Below are positions 15,001 through 29,815 of a stretch of 64,000 nucleotides of DNA, piece by piece. Location: contig NW_027196895.1 in the NCBI RefSeq assembly GCF_038502225.1, forward strand, positions 1 to 64,000. The letters run 5' to 3'. Below the pieces are notes generated by a model, which saw only the letters and a program-made list of their open reading frames with translations, did no database searches and was not told the origin of the DNA. Origin of the DNA: Cherax quadricarinatus (taxonomy: Eukaryota > Arthropoda > Malacostraca > Decapoda > Parastacidae). Every line of letters begins with the position of its first letter. The first letter of the stretch is position 1. The position numbers were made by a program, and so were the translations under genes.

Positions 15001-18000
15001 TACTGGATCAATTGATGAGTGTACTGGATCAATTGATGAGTGTACTGGATCAATTGATGAGCGTACTGGATCAATTGATGAGTGTACTGGATCAATTGAT
15101 GAGCGTACTGGATCAATTGATGAGTGTACTGGATCAATTGATGAGTGTACTGGATCAATTGATGAGTGTACTGGATCAATTGATGAGCGTACTGGATCAA
15201 CTGATGAGTGTGCTGGATCAATTGATGAGTGTACTGGATCAATTGATGAGTGTACTGGATCAATTGATGAGTGTACTGGATCAATTGATGAGCGTACTGG
15301 ATAAATTGATGAGTGTACTGGATCAATTGATGAGTGTACTGGATCAATTGATGAGTGTACTGGATCAATTGATGAGCGTACTGGATCAACTGATGAGTGT
15401 ACTGGATCAATTGATGAGTGTACTGGATCAATTGATGAGTGTACTGGATCAATTGATGAGCGTACTGGATCAACTGATGAGTGTACTGGATCAATTGATG
15501 AGTGTACTGGATCAATTGATGAGTGTACTGGATCAATTGATGAGCGTACTGGATCACTTGATGAGTGTACTGGATCAATTGATGAGTGTACTGGATCAAT
15601 TGATGAGTGTACTGGATCAATTGATGAGTGTACTGGATCAATTGATGAGCGTACTGGATCAATTGACTGGATCAATTGATGAGTGTACTGGATCAACTGA
15701 TGAGTGTACTGGATCAATTGATGAGTGTACTGGATCAATTGATGAGTGTACTGGATAAATTGATGAGTGTACTGGATCAATTGATGAGCGTACTGGATCA
15801 ATTGATGAGTGTACTGGATCAATTGATGAGCGTACTGGATCAATTGATGAGTGTACTGGATCAATTGATGAGTGTACTGGATCAATTGATGAGTGTACTG
15901 GATCAATTGATGAGCGTACTGGATCAATTGATGAGTGTACTGGATCAATTGATGAGTGTACTGGATCAATTGATGAGCGTACTGGATCAATTGATGAGTG
16001 TACTGGATCAATTGATGAGCGTACTGGATCAATTGATGAGTGTACTGGATCAATTGATGAGTGTACTGGATCAATTGATGAGTGTACTGGATCAATTGAT
16101 GAGCGTACTGGATCAACTGATGAGTGTGCTGGATCAATTGATGAGTGTACTGGATCAATTGATGAGCGTACTGGATCAACTGATGAGTGTGCTGGATCAA
16201 TTGATGAGTGTACTGGATCAATTGATGAGTGTACTGGATCAATTGATGAGCGTACTGGATCAATTGATGAGTGTACTGGATCAATTGATGAGCGTACTGG
16301 ATCAATTGATGAGTGTACTGGATCAATTGATGAGTGTACTGGATCAATTGATGAGTGTACTGGATCAATTGATGAGTGTACTGGATCAATTGATGAGTGT
16401 ACTGGATCAATTGATGAGCGTACTGGATCAATTGATGAGTGTACTGGATCAATTGATGAGTGTACTGGATCAATTGATGAGCGTACTGGATCAATTGATG
16501 AGTGTACTGGATCAATTGATGATGTACTGGATCAATTGATGAGTGTACTGGATCAATTGATGAGTGTACTGGATCAATTGATGAGTGATGAGTGTACTGG
16601 ATCAACTGATGAGTGTACTGGATCAATTGATGAGTGTACTGGATCAATTGATGAGTGTACTGGATAAATTGATGAGTGTACTGGATCAATTGATGAGTGT
16701 ACTGGATCAATTGATGAGTGTACTGGATCAATTGATGAGTGTACTGGATCAATTGATGAGTGTACTGGATCAATTGATGAGTGTACTGGATCAATTGATG
16801 AGTGTACTGGATCAATTGATGAGTGTACTGGATCAATTGATGAGTGTACTGGATCAATTGATGAGATCAATTGATGAGTGTACTGGATCAATTGATGAGT
16901 GTATTGTACTGGATTAATTGATGAGTGTACTGGATCAATTGATGAGTGTACTGGATCAATTGATGAGCGTACTGATCAACTGAGTGTACTGGATCAATTG
17001 ATGAGTGTACTGGATCAATTGATGAGTGTACTGGATCAATTGATGAGCGTACTGGATCAGCTGATGAGTGTACTGGATCAATTGATGAGTGTACTGGATC
17101 AATTGATGAGTGTACTGGATCAATTGATGAGTGTACTGGATCAATTGATGAGCGTACTGGATCAACTGATGAGTGTACTGGATCAATTGATGAGTGTACT
17201 GGATCAATTGATGAGTGTACTGGATCAATTGATGAGTGTACTGGATCAATTGATGAGTGTACTGGATCAATTGATGAGTGTACTGGATCAATTGATGAGT
17301 GTACTGGATCAATTGATGAGTGTACTGGATCAATTGATGAGTGTACTGGATCAATTGATGAGCGTACTGGATCAACTGATGAGTGTACTGGATCAATTGA
17401 TGAGTGTACTGGATCAATTGATGAGAGTACTGGATCAACTGATGAGTGTACTGGATCAATTGATGAGTGTACTGGATCAATTGATTGTATGATCAATTGA
17501 TGAGTGTACTGGATCAACTGATGAGTGTACTGGATCAATTGATGAGCGTACTGGACCAATTGATGAGTGTACTGGATCAATTGATGAGCGTACTGGATCA
17601 ATTGATGAGTGTACTGGATCAATTGATGAGTGTACTGGATCAATTGATGAGTGTACTGGATCAATTGATGAGCGTACTGGATCAACTGATGAGTGTACTG
17701 GATCAGTTGATGAGTGTACTGGATCAATTGATGGGTGTACTGGATCAATTGATGAGCGTACTGGATCAGCTGATGAGTGTACAATTGATGAGTGTACTGG
17801 ATCAATTGATGTACTGGATCAATTGATGAGTGTACTGGATCAATTGATGAGCGTACTGGATCAATTGATGAGTGTACTGGATCAATTGATGAGTGTACTG
17901 GATCAATTGATGAGTGTACTGGATCAATTGATGAGCGTACTGGATCAATTGATGAGTGTACTGGATCAATTGATGAGTGTACTGGATCAATTGATGAGTG

Positions 18001-20200
18001 TACTGGATCAATTGATGAGTGTACTGGATCAATTGATGAGCGTACTGGATCAATTGATGAGTGTACTGGATCAATTGATGAGTGTACTGGATCAATTGAT
18101 GTGTGTACTGGATCAATTGATGAGCGTACTGGATCAATTGATGAGTGTACTGGATCAATTGATGAGTGTACTGGATCAATTGATGAGTGTACTGGATCAA
18201 TTGATGAGTGCGTACTGGATCAATTGATGAGTGTACTGGATCAATTGATGAGTGTACTGGATCAATTGATGATGAGTGTACTGGATCAATTGATGAGTGT
18301 ACTGGATCAATTGATGAGTGTACTGGATCAATTGATGAGCGTACTGGATCACTGGATCAATTGATGAGCGTACTGGATCAATTGATGAGTGTACTGGATC
18401 AATTGATGATCAATTGATGAGTGTACTGGATCAATTGATGAGTGTACTGGATAAATTGATGAGTGTACTGGATCAATTGATGAGCGTACTGGACCAATTG
18501 ATGAGTGTACTGGATCAATTGATGTACTGGATCGTACTGGATCAATTGATGAGGTACTGGATCAATTGATGAGTGTACTGGATCAATTGATGAGTGTACT
18601 GGATCAATTGATGAGTGTACTGGATCAATTGATGAGTGTACTGGATCAATTGATGAGTGTACTGGATCAATTGATGAGTGTACTGGATCAATTGATGAGT
18701 GTACTGGATCAATTGATGAGTGTACTGGATCAATTGATGAGCGTACTGGATCAATTGATGAGTGTACTGGATCAATTGATGAGCGTACTGGATCAATTGA
18801 TGAGTGTACTGGATCAATTGATGAGTGTACTGGATCAATTGATGAGTGTACTGGATCAATTGATGAGCGTACTGGATCAACTGATGAGTGTGCTGGATCA
18901 ATTGATGAGTGTACTGGATCAATTGATGAGTGTACTGGATCAATTTATGAGCGTACTGGATCAATTGATGAGCGTACTGGATCAACTGATGAGTGTACTG
19001 GATCAATTGATGAGTGTACTGGATCAATTGATGAGTGTACTGGATCAATTGATGTACTGGATCAACTGATGAGTGTACTGGATCAATTGATGAGTGTACT
19101 GGATCAATTTATGAGCGTACTGGATCAATTGATGAGCGTACTGGATCAACTGATGAGTGTACTGGATCAATTGATGAGTGTACTGGATCAATTGATGAGT
19201 GTACTGGATCAATTGATGAGTGTACTGGATCAATTGATGAGTGTACTGGATCAATTGATGAGTGTTCTGGATCAATTGATGAGTGTACTGGATCAATTGA
19301 TGAGTGTACTGGATCAATTGATGAGCGTACTGGATCAATTGATGAGTGTACTGGATCAATTGATGAGTGTACTGGATCAATTGATGAGCGTACTGGATCA
19401 ATTGATGAGTGTACTGGATCAATTGATGAGCGTACTGGATCAATTGATGAGTGTACTGGATCAATTGATGAGTGTACTGGATCAATTGATGAGTGTACTG
19501 GATCAATTGATGAGCGTACTGGATCAACTGATGAGTGTGCTGGATCAATTGATGAGTGTGCTGGATCAATTGATGAGTGTACTGGATCAATTGATGAGTG
19601 TACTGGATCAATTGATGAGTGTACTGGATAAATTGATGAGTGTACTGGATCAATTGATGAGCGTACTGGATCAATTGATGAGTGTACTGGATCAATTGAT
19701 GAGCGTACTGGATCAATTGATGAGTGTACTGGATCAATTGATGAGTGTACTGGATCAATTGATGAGTGTACTGGATCAATTGATGAGCGTACTGGATCAA
19801 TTGATGAGTGTACTGGATCAATTGATTGTACTGGATCAATTGATGACTGTCCTGGATCAATTGATGAGTGTACTGGATCAATTGATGAGTGTACTGGATC
19901 AATTGATGAGCGTACTGGATCAATTGATGAGTGTACTGGATCAATTGATGAGTGTACTGGATCAATTGATGAGTGTACTGGATCAATTGATGTACTGGAT
20001 CAATTGATGAGTGTACTGGATCAATTGATGAGTGTACTGGATCAATTGATGAGTGTACTGGATCAATTGATGAGTGTACTGGATCAATTGATGAGTGTAC
20101 TGGATCAATTGATGAGTGTACTGGATCAATTGATGAGTGTACTGGATCAATTGATTAGTGTACTGGATCAATTGATGAGTGTACTGAGGTACTGGATCAA
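1..20200. repeat. 21-bp satellite array, irregular part
   Basis: The unit is 21 bp and contains the blocks AATTGATGAG and GTACTGGATC in tandem. The array is already running at base 1, so its left end is outside the window. Common single-base variants are gagTgt/gagCgt, caaTtg/caaCtg, gtAc/gtGc, gatCaa/gatAaa and ttGatg/ttTatg. This part is irregular: many units are shortened or fused, for example around 120-140, 490-510, 2,640-2,670, 12,780-12,800, 16,860-16,990 and 18,350-18,560. Those changes shift the register. Longer patches recur, such as the block with the ttTatg variant followed by a gaT-to-gtT change near 3,712-3,765, 6,262-6,315, 7,480-7,532, 10,311-10,370 and 13,963-14,018. That indicates segmental duplication. 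I see no embedded gene or transposon. Confidence 0.97.
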
Positions 20201-23200
20201 TTGATGAGTGTACTGGATCAATTGATGAGCGTACTGGATCAATTGATGAGTGTACTGGATCAATTGATGAGCGTACTGGATCAATTGATGAGTGTACTGG
20301 ATCAATTGATGAGTGTACTGGATCAATTGATGAGTGTACTGGATCAATTGATGAGCGTACTGGATCAACTGATGAGTGTGCTGGATCAATTGATGAGTGT
20401 ACTGGATCAATTGATGAGTGTACTGGATCAATTTATGAGCGTACTGGATCAATTGATGAGTGTACTGGATCAATTGATGAGTGTACTGGATCAATTGATG
20501 AGCGTACTGGATCAATTGATGAGTGTACTGGATCAATTGATGAGCGTACTGGATCAATTGATGAGTGTACTGGATCAATTGATGAGTGTACTGGATCAAT
20601 TGATGAGTGTACTGGATCAATTGATGAGTGTACTGGATCAATTAATGAGTGTACTGGATCAATTGATGAGCGTACTGGATCAATTGATGAGTGTACTGGA
20701 TCAATTGATGAGTGTACTGGATCAATTGATGAGCGTACTGGATCAATTGATGAGTGTACTGGATCAATTGATGAGCGTACTGGATCAATTGATGAGTGTA
20801 CTGGATCAATTGATGAGTGTACTGGATCAATTGATGAGCGTACTGGATCAATTGATGAGTGTACTGGATCAATTGATGAGTGTACTGGATCAATTGATGA
20901 GCGTACTGGATCAATTGATGAGTGTACTGGATCAATTGATGAGCGTACTGGATCAATTGATGAGTGTACTGGATCAATTGATGAGTGTACTGGATCAATT
21001 GATGAGTGTACTGGATCAATTGATGAGCGTACTGGATCAACTGATGAGTGTGCTGGATCAATTGATGAGTGTACTGGATCAATTGATGAGTGTACTGGAT
21101 AAATTGATGAGTGTACTGGATCAATTGATGAGTGTACTGGATAAATTGATGAGTGTACTGGATCAATTGATGAGCGTACTGGATCAATTGATGAGTGTAC
21201 TGGATCAATTGATGAGCGTACTGGATCAATTGATGAGTGTACTGGATCAATTGATGAGTGTACTGGATCAATTGATGAGTGTACTGGATCAATTGATGAG
21301 CGTACTGGATCAACTGATGAGTGTGCTGGATCAATTGATGAGTGTGCTGGATCAATTGATGAGTGTACTGGATCAATTGATGAGTGTACTGGATCAATTG
21401 ATGAGTGTACTGGATCAATTGATGAGTGTACTGGATCAATTGATGAGTGTACTGGATCAATTGATGAGTGTACTGGATCAATTGATGAGCGTACTGGATC
21501 AATTGATGAGTGTACTGGATCAATTGATGAGTGTACTGGATCAATTGATGAGTGTACTGGATCAATTGATGAGCGTACTGGATCAACTGATGAGTGTGCT
21601 GGATCAATTGATGAGTGTACTGGATCAATTGATGAGTGTACTGGATCAATTGATGAGTGTACTGGATCAATTGATGAGTGTACTGGATCAATTGATGAGT
21701 GTACTGGATCAATTGATGAGCGTACTGGATCAATTGATGAGTGTACTGGATCAATTGATGAGCGTACTGGATCAATTGATGAGTGTACTGGATCAATTGA
21801 TGAGTGTACTGGATCAATTGATGAGTGTACTGGATCAATTGATGAGCGTACTGGATCAACTGATGAGTGTGCTGGATCAATTGATGAGTGTACTGGATCA
21901 ATTGATGAGTGTACTGGATCAATTGATGAGTGTACTGGATCAATTGATGAGCGTACTGGATCAATTGATGAGTGTACTGGATCAATTGATGAGTGTACTG
22001 GATCAATTGATGAGTGTACTGGATCAATTGATGAGCGTACTGGATCAACTGATGAGTGTGCTGGATCAATTGATGAGTGTACTGGATCAATTGATGAGTG
22101 TACTGGATAAATTGATGAGTGTACTGGATCAATTGATGAGTGTACTGGATAAATTGATGAGTGTACTGGATCAATTGATGAGCGTACTGGATCAATTGAT
22201 GAGTGTACTGGATCAATTGATGAGCGTACTGGATCAATTGATGAGTGTACTGGATCAATTGATGAGTGTACTGGATCAATTGATGAGTGTACTGGATCAA
22301 TTGATGAGCGTACTGGATCAACTGATGAGTGTGCTGGATCAATTGATGAGTGTACTGGATCAATTGATGAGTGTACTGGATCAATTTATGAGCGTACTGG
22401 ATCAATTGATGAGTGTACTGGATCAATTGATGAGTGTACTGGATCAATTGATGAGCGTACTGGATCAATTGATGAGTGTACTGGATCAATTGATGAGCGT
22501 ACTGGATCAATTGATGAGTGTACTGGATCAATTGATGAGTGTACTGGATCAATTGATGAGTGTACTGGATCAATTGATGAGTGTACTGGATCAATTAATG
22601 AGTGTACTGGATCAATTGATGAGCGTACTGGATCAATTGATGAGTGTACTGGATCAATTGATGAGTGTACTGGATCAATTGATGAGCGTACTGGATCAAT
22701 TGATGAGTGTACTGGATCAATTGATGAGCGTACTGGATCAATTGATGAGTGTACTGGATCAATTGATGAGTGTACTGGATCAATTGATGAGCGTACTGGA
22801 TCAATTGATGAGTGTACTGGATCAATTGATGAGTGTACTGGATCAATTGATGAGCGTACTGGATCAATTGATGAGTGTACTGGATCAATTGATGAGCGTA
22901 CTGGATCAATTGATGAGTGTACTGGATCAATTGATGAGTGTACTGGATCAATTGATGAGTGTACTGGATCAATTGATGAGCGTACTGGATCAACTGATGA
23001 GTGTGCTGGATCAATTGATGAGTGTACTGGATCAATTGATGAGTGTACTGGATAAATTGATGAGTGTACTGGATCAATTGATGAGTGTACTGGATAAATT
23101 GATGAGTGTACTGGATCAATTGATGAGCGTACTGGATCAATTGATGAGTGTACTGGATCAATTGATGAGCGTACTGGATCAATTGATGAGTGTACTGGAT

Positions 23201-26200
23201 CAATTGATGAGTGTACTGGATCAATTGATGAGTGTACTGGATCAATTGATGAGCGTACTGGATCAACTGATGAGTGTGCTGGATCAATTGATGAGTGTGC
23301 TGGATCAATTGATGAGTGTACTGGATCAATTGATGAGTGTACTGGATCAATTGATGAGTGTACTGGATCAATTGATGAGTGTACTGGATCAATTGATGAG
23401 TGTACTGGATCAATTGATGAGTGTACTGGATCAATTGATGAGCGTACTGGATCAACTGATGAGTGTGCTGGATCAATTGATGAGTGTACTGGATCAATTG
23501 ATGAGTGTACTGGATAAATTGATGAGTGTACTGGATCAATTGATGAGTGTACTGGATCAACTGATGAGTGTACTGGATCAATTGATGAGTGTACTGGATC
23601 AATTGATGAGTGTACTGGATCAATTGATGAGTGTACTGGATCAATTGATGAGTGTACTGGATAAATTGATGAGTGTACTGGATCAATTGATGAGCGTACT
23701 GGATCAATTGATGAGTGTACTGGATCAATTGATGAGCGTACTGGATCAATTGATGAGTGTACTGGATCAATTGATGAGTGTACTGGATCAATTGATGAGT
23801 GTACTGGATCAATTGATGAGCGTACTGGATCAACTGATGAGTGTGCTGGATCAATTGATGAGTGTACTGGATCAATTGATGAGTGTACTGGATCAATTTA
23901 TGAGCGTACTGGATCAATTGATGAGTGTACTGGATCAATTGATGAGTGTACTGGATCAATTGATGAGCGTACTGGATCAATTGATGAGTGTACTGGATCA
24001 ATTGATGAGCGTACTGGATCAATTGATGAGTGTACTGGATCAATTGATGAGTGTAGTGGATCAATTGATGAGTGTACTGGATCAATTGATGAGTGTACTG
24101 GATCAATTAATGAGTGTACTGGATCAATTGATGAGCGTACTGGATCAATTGATGAGTGTACTGGATCAATTGATGAGTGTACTGGATCAATTGATGAGCG
24201 TACTGGATCAATTGATGAGTGTACTGGATCAATTGATGAGTGTACTGGATCAATTGATGAGTGTACTGGATCAATTAATGAGTGTACTGGATCAATTGAT
24301 GAGCGTACTGGATCAATTGATGAGTGTACTGGATCAATTGATGAGTGTACTGGATCAATTGATGAGCGTACTGGATCAATTGATGAGTGTACTGGATCAA
24401 TTGATGAGCGTACTGGATCAATTGATGAGTGTACTGGATCAATTGATGAGTGTACTGGATCAATTGATGAGTGTACTGGATCAATTGATGAGCGTACTGG
24501 ATCAACTGATGAGTGTGCTGGATCAATTGATGAGTGTACTGGATCAATTGATGAGTGTACTGGATAAATTGATGAGTGTACTGGATCAATTGATGAGTGT
24601 ACTGGATAAATTGATGAGTGTACTGGATCAATTGATGAGCGTACTGGATCAATTGATGAGTGTACTGGATCAATTGATGAGCGTACTGGATCAATTGATG
24701 AGTGTACTGGATCAATTGATGAGTGTACTGGATCAATTGATGAGTGTACTGGATCAATTGATGAGCGTACTGGATCAACTGATGAGTGTGCTGGATCAAT
24801 TGATGAGTGTGCTGGATCAATTGATGAGTGTACTGGATCAATTGATGAGTGTACTGGATCAATTGATGAGTGTACTGGATCAATTGATGAGTGTACTGGA
24901 TCAATTGATGAGTGTACTGGATCAATTGATGAGTGTACTGGATCAATTGATGAGCGTACTGGATCAACTGATGAGTGTGCTGGATCAATTGATGAGTGTA
25001 CTGGATCAATTGATGAGTGTACTGGATAAATTGATGATGTACTGGATCAATTGATGAGTGTACTGGATCAACTGATGAGTGTACTGGATCAATTGATGAG
25101 TGTACTGGATCAATTGATGAGTGTACTGGATAAATTGATGAGTGTACTGGATCAATTGATGAGTGTACTGGATAAATTGATGAGTGTACTGGATCAATTG
25201 ATGAGCGTACTGGATCAATTGATGAGTGTACTGGATCAATTGATGAGCGTACTGGATCAATTGATGAGTGTACTGGATCAATTGATGAGTGTACTGGATC
25301 AATTGATGAGTGTACTGGATCAATTGATGAGCGTACTGGATCAACTGATGAGTGTGCTGGATCAATTGATGAGTGTACTGGATCAATTGATGAGTGTACT
25401 GGATCAATTTATGAGCGTACTGGATCAATTGATGAGTGTACTGGATCAATTGATGAGTGTACTGGATCAATTGATGAGCGTACTGGATCAATTGATGAGT
25501 GTACTGGATCAATTGATGAGCGTACTGGATCAATTGATGAGTGTACTGGATCAATTGATGAGTGTACTGGATCAATTGATGAGTGTACTGGATCAATTGA
25601 TGAGTGTACTGGATCAATTAATGAGTGTACTGGATCAATTGATGAGCGTACTGGATCAATTGATGAGTGTACTGGATCAATTGATGAGTGTACTGGATCA
25701 ATTGATGAGCGTACTGGATCAATTGATGAGTGTACTGGATCAATTGATGAGCGTACTGGATCAATTGATGAGTGTACTGGATCAATTAATGAGTGTACTG
25801 GATCAATTGATGAGCGTACTGGATCAATTGATGAGTGTACTGGATCAATTGATGAGTGTACTGGATCAATTGATGAGCGTACTGGATCAATTGATGAGTG
25901 TACTGGATCAATTGATGAGCGTACTGGATCAATTGATGAGTGTACTGGATCAATTGATGAGTGTACTGGATCAATTGATGAGTGTACTGGATCAATTGAT
26001 GAGCGTACTGGATCAACTGATGAGTGTGCTGGATCAATTGATGAGTGTACTGGATCAATTGATGAGTGTACTGGATAAATTGATGAGTGTACTGGATCAA
26101 TTGATGAGTGTACTGGATAAATTGATGAGTGTACTGGATCAATTGATGAGCGTACTGGATCAATTGATGAGTGTACTGGATCAATTGATGAGCGTACTGG

Positions 26201-29200
26201 ATCAATTGATGAGTGTACTGGATCAATTGATGAGTGTACTGGATCAATTGATGAGTGTACTGGATCAATTGATGAGCGTACTGGATCAACTGATGAGTGT
26301 GCTGGATCAATTGATGAGTGTGCTGGATCAATTGATGAGTGTACTGGATCAATTGATGAGTGTACTGGATCAATTGATGAGTGTACTGGATCAATTGATG
26401 AGTGTACTGGATCAATTGATGAGTGTACTGGATCAATTGATGAGTGTACTGGATCAATTGATGAGCGTACTGGATCAACTGATGAGTGTGCTGGATCAAT
26501 TGATGAGTGTACTGGATCAATTGATGAGTGTACTGGATAAATTGATGAGTGTACTGGATCAATTGATGAGTGTACTGGATCAACTGATGAGTGTACTGGA
26601 TCAATTGATGAGTGTACTGGATCAATTGATGAGTGTACTGGATAAATTGATGAGTGTACTGGATCAATTGATGAGTGTACTGGATAAATTGATGAGTGTA
26701 CTGGATCAATTGATGAGCGTACTGGATCAATTGATGAGTGTACTGGATCAATTGATGAGCGTACTGGATCAATTGATGAGTGTACTGGATCAATTGATGA
26801 GTGTACTGGATCAATTGATGAGTGTACTGGATCAATTGATGAGCGTACTGGATCAACTGATGAGTGTGCTGGATCAATTGATGAGTGTACTGGATCAATT
26901 GATGAGTGTACTGGATCAATTTATGAGCGTACTGGATCAATTGATGAGTGTACTGGATCAATTGATGAGTGTACTGGATCAATTGATGAGCGTACTGGAT
27001 CAATTGATGAGTGTACTGGATCAATTGATGAGCGTACTGGATCAATTGATGAGTGTACTGGATCAATTGATGAGTGTACTGGATCAATTGATGAGTGTAC
27101 TGGATCAATTGATGAGTGTACTGGATCAATTAATGAGTGTACTGGATCAATTGATGAGCGTACTGGATCAATTGATGAGTGTACTGGATCAATTGATGAG
27201 TGTACTGGATCAATTGATGAGCGTACTGGATCAATTGATGAGTGTACTGGATCAATTGATGAGCGTACTGGATCAATTGATGAGTGTACTGGATCAATTA
27301 ATGAGTGTACTGGATCAATTGATGAGCGTACTGGATCAATTGATGAGTGTACTGGATCAATTGATGAGTGTACTGGATCAATTGATGAGCGTACTGGATC
27401 AATTGATGAGTGTACTGGATCAATTGATGAGCGTACTGGATCAATTGATGAGTGTACTGGATCAATTGATGAGTGTACTGGATCAATTGATGAGTGTACT
27501 GGATCAATTGATGAGCGTACTGGATCAACTGATGAGTGTGCTGGATCAATTGATGAGTGTACTGGATCAATTGATGAGTGTACTGGATAAATTGATGAGT
27601 GTACTGGATCAATTGATGAGTGTACTGGATAAATTGATGAGTGTACTGGATCAATTGATGAGCGTACTGGATCAATTGATGAGTGTACTGGATCAATTGA
27701 TGAGCGTACTGGATCAATTGATGAGTGTACTGGATCAATTGATGAGTGTACTGGATCAATTGATGAGTGTACTGGATCAATTGATGAGCGTACTGGATCA
27801 ACTGATGAGTGTGCTGGATCAATTGATGAGTGTGCTGGATCAATTGATGAGTGTACTGGATCAATTGATGAGTGTACTGGATCAATTGATGAGTGTACTG
27901 GATCAATTGATGAGTGTACTGGATCAATTGATGAGTGTACTGGATCAATTGATGAGTGTACTGGATCAATTGATGAGCGTACTGGATCAACTGATGAGTG
28001 TGCTGGATCAATTGATGAGTGTACTGGATCAATTGATGAGTGTACTGGATAAATTGATGAGTGTACTGGATCAATTGATGAGTGTACTGGATCAACTGAT
28101 GAGTGTACTGGATCAATTGATGAGTGTACTGGATAAATTGATGAGTGTACTGGATCAATTGATGAGTGTACTGGATAAATTGATGAGTGTACTGGATCAA
28201 TTGATGAGTGTACTGGATCAACTGATGAGTGTACTGGATCAATTGATGAGTGTACTGGATAAATTGATGAGTGTACTGGATCAATTGATGAGTGTACTGG
28301 ATAAATTGATGAGTGTACTGGATCAATTGATGAGCGTACTGGATCAATTGATGAGTGTACTGGATCAATTGATGAGCGTACTGGATCAATTGATGAGTGT
28401 ACTGGATCAATTGATGAGTGTACTGGATCAATTGATGAGTGTACTGGATCAATTGATGAGCGTACTGGATCAACTGATGAGTGTGCTGGATCAATTGATG
28501 AGTGTACTGGATCAATTGATGAGTGTACTGGATCAATTTATGAGCGTACTGGATCAATTGATGAGTGTACTGGATCAATTGATGAGTGTACTGGATCAAT
28601 TGATGAGCGTACTGGATCAATTGATTAGTGTACTGGATCAATTGATGAGCGTACTGGATCAATTGATGAGTGTACTGGATCAATTGATGAGTGTACTGGA
28701 TCAATTGATGAGTGTACTGGATCAATTGATGAGTGTACTGGATCAATTAATGAGTGTACTGGATCAATTGATGAGCGTACTGGATCAATTGATGAGTGTA
28801 CTGGATCAATTGATGAGTGTACTGGATCAATTGATGAGCGTACTGGATCAATTGATGAGTGTACTGGATCAATTGATGAGCGTACTGGATCAATTGATGA
28901 GTGTACTGGATCAATTAATGAGTGTACTGGATCAATTGATGAGCGTACTGGATCAATTGATGAGTGTACTGGATCAATTGATGAGTGTACTGGATCAATT
29001 GATGAGCGTACTGGATCAATTGATGAGTGTACTGGATCAATTGATGAGCGTACTGGATCAATTGATGAGTGTACTGGATCAATTGATGAGTGTACTGGAT
29101 CAATTGATGAGTGTACTGGATCAATTGATGAGCGTACTGGATCAACTGATGAGTGTGCTGGATCAATTGATGAGTGTACTGGATCAATTGATGAGTGTAC

Positions 29201-29763
29201 TGGATAAATTGATGAGTGTACTGGATCAATTGATGAGTGTACTGGATAAATTGATGAGTGTACTGGATCAATTGATGAGCGTACTGGATCAATTGATGAG
29301 TGTACTGGATCAATTGATGAGCGTACTGGATCAATTGATGAGTGTACTGGATCAATTGATGAGTGTACTGGATCAATTGATGAGTGTACTGGATCAATTG
29401 ATGAGCGTACTGGATCAACTGATGAGTGTGCTGGATCAATTGATGAGTGTGCTGGATCAATTGATGAGTGTACTGGATCAATTGATGAGTGTACTGGATC
29501 AATTGATGAGTGTACTGGATCAATTGATGAGTGTACTGGATCAATTGATGAGTGTACTGGATCAATTGATGAGTGTACTGGATCAATTGATGAGCGTACT
29601 GGATCAACTGATGAGTGTGCTGGATCAATTGATGAGTGTACTGGATCAATTGATGAGTGTACTGGATCAATTGATGAGTGTACTGGATAAATTGATGAGT
29701 GTACTGGATCAATTGATGAGTGTACTGGATCAACTGATGAGTGTACTGGATCAATTGATGAAT
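20201..29763. repeat. 21-bp satellite array, higher-order-repeat part
   Basis: This is the same 21-bp unit, but it is organised into long, nearly identical higher-order repeats. The rare variant attAatg occurs at 20,642, 22,595, 24,107, 24,275, 25,618, 25,786, 27,130, 27,298, 28,747 and 28,915. The variant attTatg occurs at about 20,431, 22,384, 23,896, 25,407, 26,919 and 28,536. Spacings of 1,512 bp (72 units) dominate, with one longer copy of 1,953 bp (93 units) and one of 1,617 bp (77 units). A 168-bp spacing (8 units) separates the paired attAatg markers. The only register break I see is a one-base deletion near 25,036. The array ends at about 29,763 in AT-rich sequence. Confidence 0.95.
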
Positions 29764-29815
29764 TAATATGAAATATGTAAGACTATGAAATATTATCAAT
29801 GATGATAACTATACT
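29764..29815. other. AT-rich spacer between two satellites
   Basis: About 50 bp of AT-rich unique sequence separates the 21-bp array from the 25-bp array. It contains no gene or recognisable site. Confidence 0.8.

Noticed and set aside
200..29799. Very long open reading frames on both strands (up to 1,617 codons)
   Set aside because: They are products of a stop-free 21-bp unit whose length is a multiple of three. All frames of the array read as simple 7-residue repeats, with no start context, domain or codon structure.
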